This document shows positions 62,636 to 64,000 of a stretch of DNA of 64,000 bases, one piece after another (the stretch's first letter is position 1; every line of letters begins with the position of its first letter). The position numbers and the translations under genes are program-made. The DNA is taken from assembly GCF_000023585.1 (NCBI RefSeq), contig NC_012914.1, positions 4,308,001 to 4,372,000 of the forward strand, in the 5' to 3' direction. The stretch is from Paenibacillus sp. JDR-2 (GTDB lineage: Bacteria; Bacillota; Bacilli; Paenibacillales; Paenibacillaceae). Under the pieces are notes generated by a model. It was not told where the DNA came from. It did no database searches and saw only the letters and a list, made by a program, of their open reading frames with translations.

Positions 62636-63895
62636 ATGAACACCAAAAAACTAACGATGTTTATATTTTCAGCCGTACTCTTAACGGGTCTGCTGTCGTC
62701 TGTCATTGGAGCATCGGCAGCGGAGCCGCAACCCGCTTCCGTAACAAACGACGCAGAATCGGCTGCGAAGCTGGGACTGCTGCTGGGCGACGGCAACGGC
62801 GTTAACGATACTTACCTGGCCAAGCGGACCAACCGCATGCAGGCGGCCATCATTTCTCTGCGCCTGAACGGCCATTTGAAGGAAGCAATGGCGGGCATGG
62901 GCACTTCTTCTTTTAAAGACGCAGACAAAGCAGGCAAATCCAATGCTCCTATTCTCGCCTACTTGAAGCAGCATCCTGAATTGGGCTGGGCCGGAAACCC
63001 GGACGGCACCTTCCGTCCGAACGATCCCGTCAGCGCACAACAGCTGTACAAAGTTCTTCTCGAAAATATTGGCTTCCGTTCCGGTGCCGAGTTCGCTTAT
63101 GCGGATACGTTGACCTTTGCCGCTTCCAAAGGCATGGCATCCATTGCGGCAGCCAGTCCGCTGACCAACGCTCATCTTGCGACAGCTCTTATCGAGTCAT
63201 TAACCGTTCAAACGCCGCAAGGGCAATCCTTTTTTGTTAACCTCCAGCAGAAAGGCGTACTCTCGCAATCCGCAGCGCTTCCTCAAGGGAAAAGAATTCA
63301 ACTGCGAAGCCATCAAGAGCTGGGTACTTATCTGACCGACAATAACGGCATGACCTTGTACTATTTCACCAAGGATGCCGAGAACATTAATGCTTGCGGT
63401 GGTCAATGCCTCGTCAACTGGCCTGTGTTCACATCCGACGAGCTGCAAATTCCCGCCTTCCTGAATAAAGCCGATTTCTCGAGCATCACCCGTGCCGACG
63501 GCACGAAGCAATGGACCTACAAAGGATACCCGCTCTACTACTTTATCAAGGATACAAAATCCGGAGATGCACTTGGCCAGAACGTAAACCAGGTATGGTT
63601 TGTTATTAATCCGTCTACCTTCAAAGGCATGACCCCGGAAGCGAAAACCTATCAGATTGATATTAAACAGTTCTCTTTCGGAACGGAACCTCTAACCGTT
63701 GAGGCTGGCTCCAAAATTACCTTTACCAACTATGACGAGATGGAGCATAACGCGGTAGCAGTCGACGGCAGCTTTAAAGTTCCCGTGCTCAAAACAGGAG
63801 AGTCCTATACGATTACCCTTGATAAACCGGGTACCTACAATTACTATTGCGAACTGCACAAATCGTTTATGACCGGTCAGATTATTGTGAAATGA
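62636..63895 (+). CDS. Secreted protein: SLH-like region, COG4315 repeat and cupredoxin domain
   Basis: 419 residues with a signal peptide to about residue 28. Residues 40-195 resemble S-layer homology material (NPDGTFRPNDPVSAQQLYKV). Residues 225-325 are a COG4315/secreted-repeat domain (YLTDNNGMTLYYFTKD, GGQCLVNWPVF, GYPLYYFIKD). Residues 335-419 form a plastocyanin-like cupredoxin with Cu ligands suggested by DEMEHNAVAV and YYCELHKSFM. Each part is familiar, the combination is not. GGAGG before the ATG. A lipoprotein gene starts ten bases after its stop. Confidence 0.85.
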   Translation: MNTKKLTMFIFSAVLLTGLLSSVIGASAAEPQPASVTNDAESAAKLGLLLGDGNGVNDTYLAKRTNRMQAAIISLRLNGHLKEAMAGMGTSSFKDADKAGKSNAPILAYLKQHPELGWAGNPDGTFRPNDPVSAQQLYKVLLENIGFRSGAEFAYADTLTFAASKGMASIAAASPLTNAHLATALIESLTVQTPQGQSFFVNLQQKGVLSQSAALPQGKRIQLRSHQELGTYLTDNNGMTLYYFTKDAENINACGGQCLVNWPVFTSDELQIPAFLNKADFSSITRADGTKQWTYKGYPLYYFIKDTKSGDALGQNVNQVWFVINPSTFKGMTPEAKTYQIDIKQFSFGTEPLTVEAGSKITFTNYDEMEHNAVAVDGSFKVPVLKTGESYTITLDKPGTYNYYCELHKSFMTGQIIVK

Positions 63896-63905
63896 GGAAT
63901 TTGCC

Positions 63906-64000
63906 ATGAAGTTAATAACTAGCAAAAGCCTGCTGCTCATGTTGTCAGGACTACTGTTTGTGTTTATGCTGGCGGCATGCGGCAGCTCATCAGATAAGGC
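63906..64000 (+). CDS. Lipoprotein (partial, runs off window)
   Basis: About 31 codons seen. A signal peptide MKLITSKSLLLML... ends in the lipobox LAAC, followed by GSSSD. TGAGGAA precedes the ATG, which lies ten bases after the stop of the cupredoxin gene, so the two form an operon. The mature protein is off the window; an electron-transfer or copper-related lipoprotein would fit the neighbour, but this is a guess. Confidence 0.8.
   Translation, partial: MKLITSKSLLLMLSGLLFVFMLAACGSSSDK

Noticed and set aside
1-64000. Prophage, genomic island or CRISPR array
   Set aside because: No integrase, transposase, phage structural gene, tRNA-flanked att site or regularly spaced repeat was seen; gene content is ordinary chromosomal.

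Overview
The window looks like chromosomal housekeeping DNA from a spore-forming Firmicute of the Paenibacillus type. The genes have Bacillus subtilis-like sequences and B. subtilis-like gene pairs (ylbF-ylbG, yuaF-floT, acsA-acuA-acuC near ccpA, ftsW near ylaN). Shine-Dalgarno sequences are strong GGAGG types, TTG and GTG starts are frequent, and terminators are Gram-positive style. I saw no phage, transposase, integrase, CRISPR array, rRNA or tRNA gene. Both edges cut genes: a calcium P-type ATPase on the left and a lipoprotein on the right.

Layout. 1-8.5 kb: partial Ca2+ ATPase, rqcH (ribosome quality control), an NlpC/P60 wall hydrolase, a LysR regulator overlapping a PHP phosphoesterase, an unrecognised gene, and ylbG-ylbF. 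8.6-13.9 kb: an XPB-type helicase with a large partner carrying the same accessory domain, a CBS protein and an M20 amidohydrolase. 14-20 kb: yugN-ftsW, an Asp23 protein, a Ca2+/H+ antiporter, ylaN, an HPr-like protein without the phospho-histidine, an M29 aminopeptidase and a lipoprotein. 20-29.7 kb: GAF-GGDEF diguanylate cyclase, rpsD, a methyltransferase, yuaF-floT behind a sigma-W-like promoter, and a class A penicillin-binding protein. 29.9-41 kb: the carbon-control block (acsA facing acuA-acuC, mtnN-ccpA, then ptsG-ptsI). 41-48.3 kb: aroK, a divergent aroA, a CoA-binding protein, gnd, and proS under a T-box. 48.4-57 kb: yktB and three export systems, namely an RND pump, an ABC pair with a TetR regulator, and an MFS pump. 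57-64 kb: speA, several small conserved proteins, an MBL-fold hydrolase, and a secreted protein joining a COG4315-type repeat to a cupredoxin domain, followed by a lipoprotein.

How the genes work together. AcsA makes acetyl-CoA; AcuA and AcuC are the acetyltransferase and deacetylase that switch it off and on. CcpA is encoded close by, and a near-consensus CcpA site lies in the acsA leader. CcpA is normally driven by Ser46-phosphorylated HPr. The sugar phosphotransferase genes here (ptsG, ptsI) lack a neighbouring ptsH, while a separate HPr-like gene keeps only the Ser46 position. The ABC/TetR operon carries two matching palindromes straddling its promoter.

The most interesting unexplained signals are: a structured ~120 bp repeat present twice in convergent gene ends; the paired operators; the XPB helicase plus domain-sharing partner; the HPr-like protein; the unusual EPSP synthase; a ptsG leader with competing hairpins; and a palindrome-rich region ahead of yugN-ftsW.
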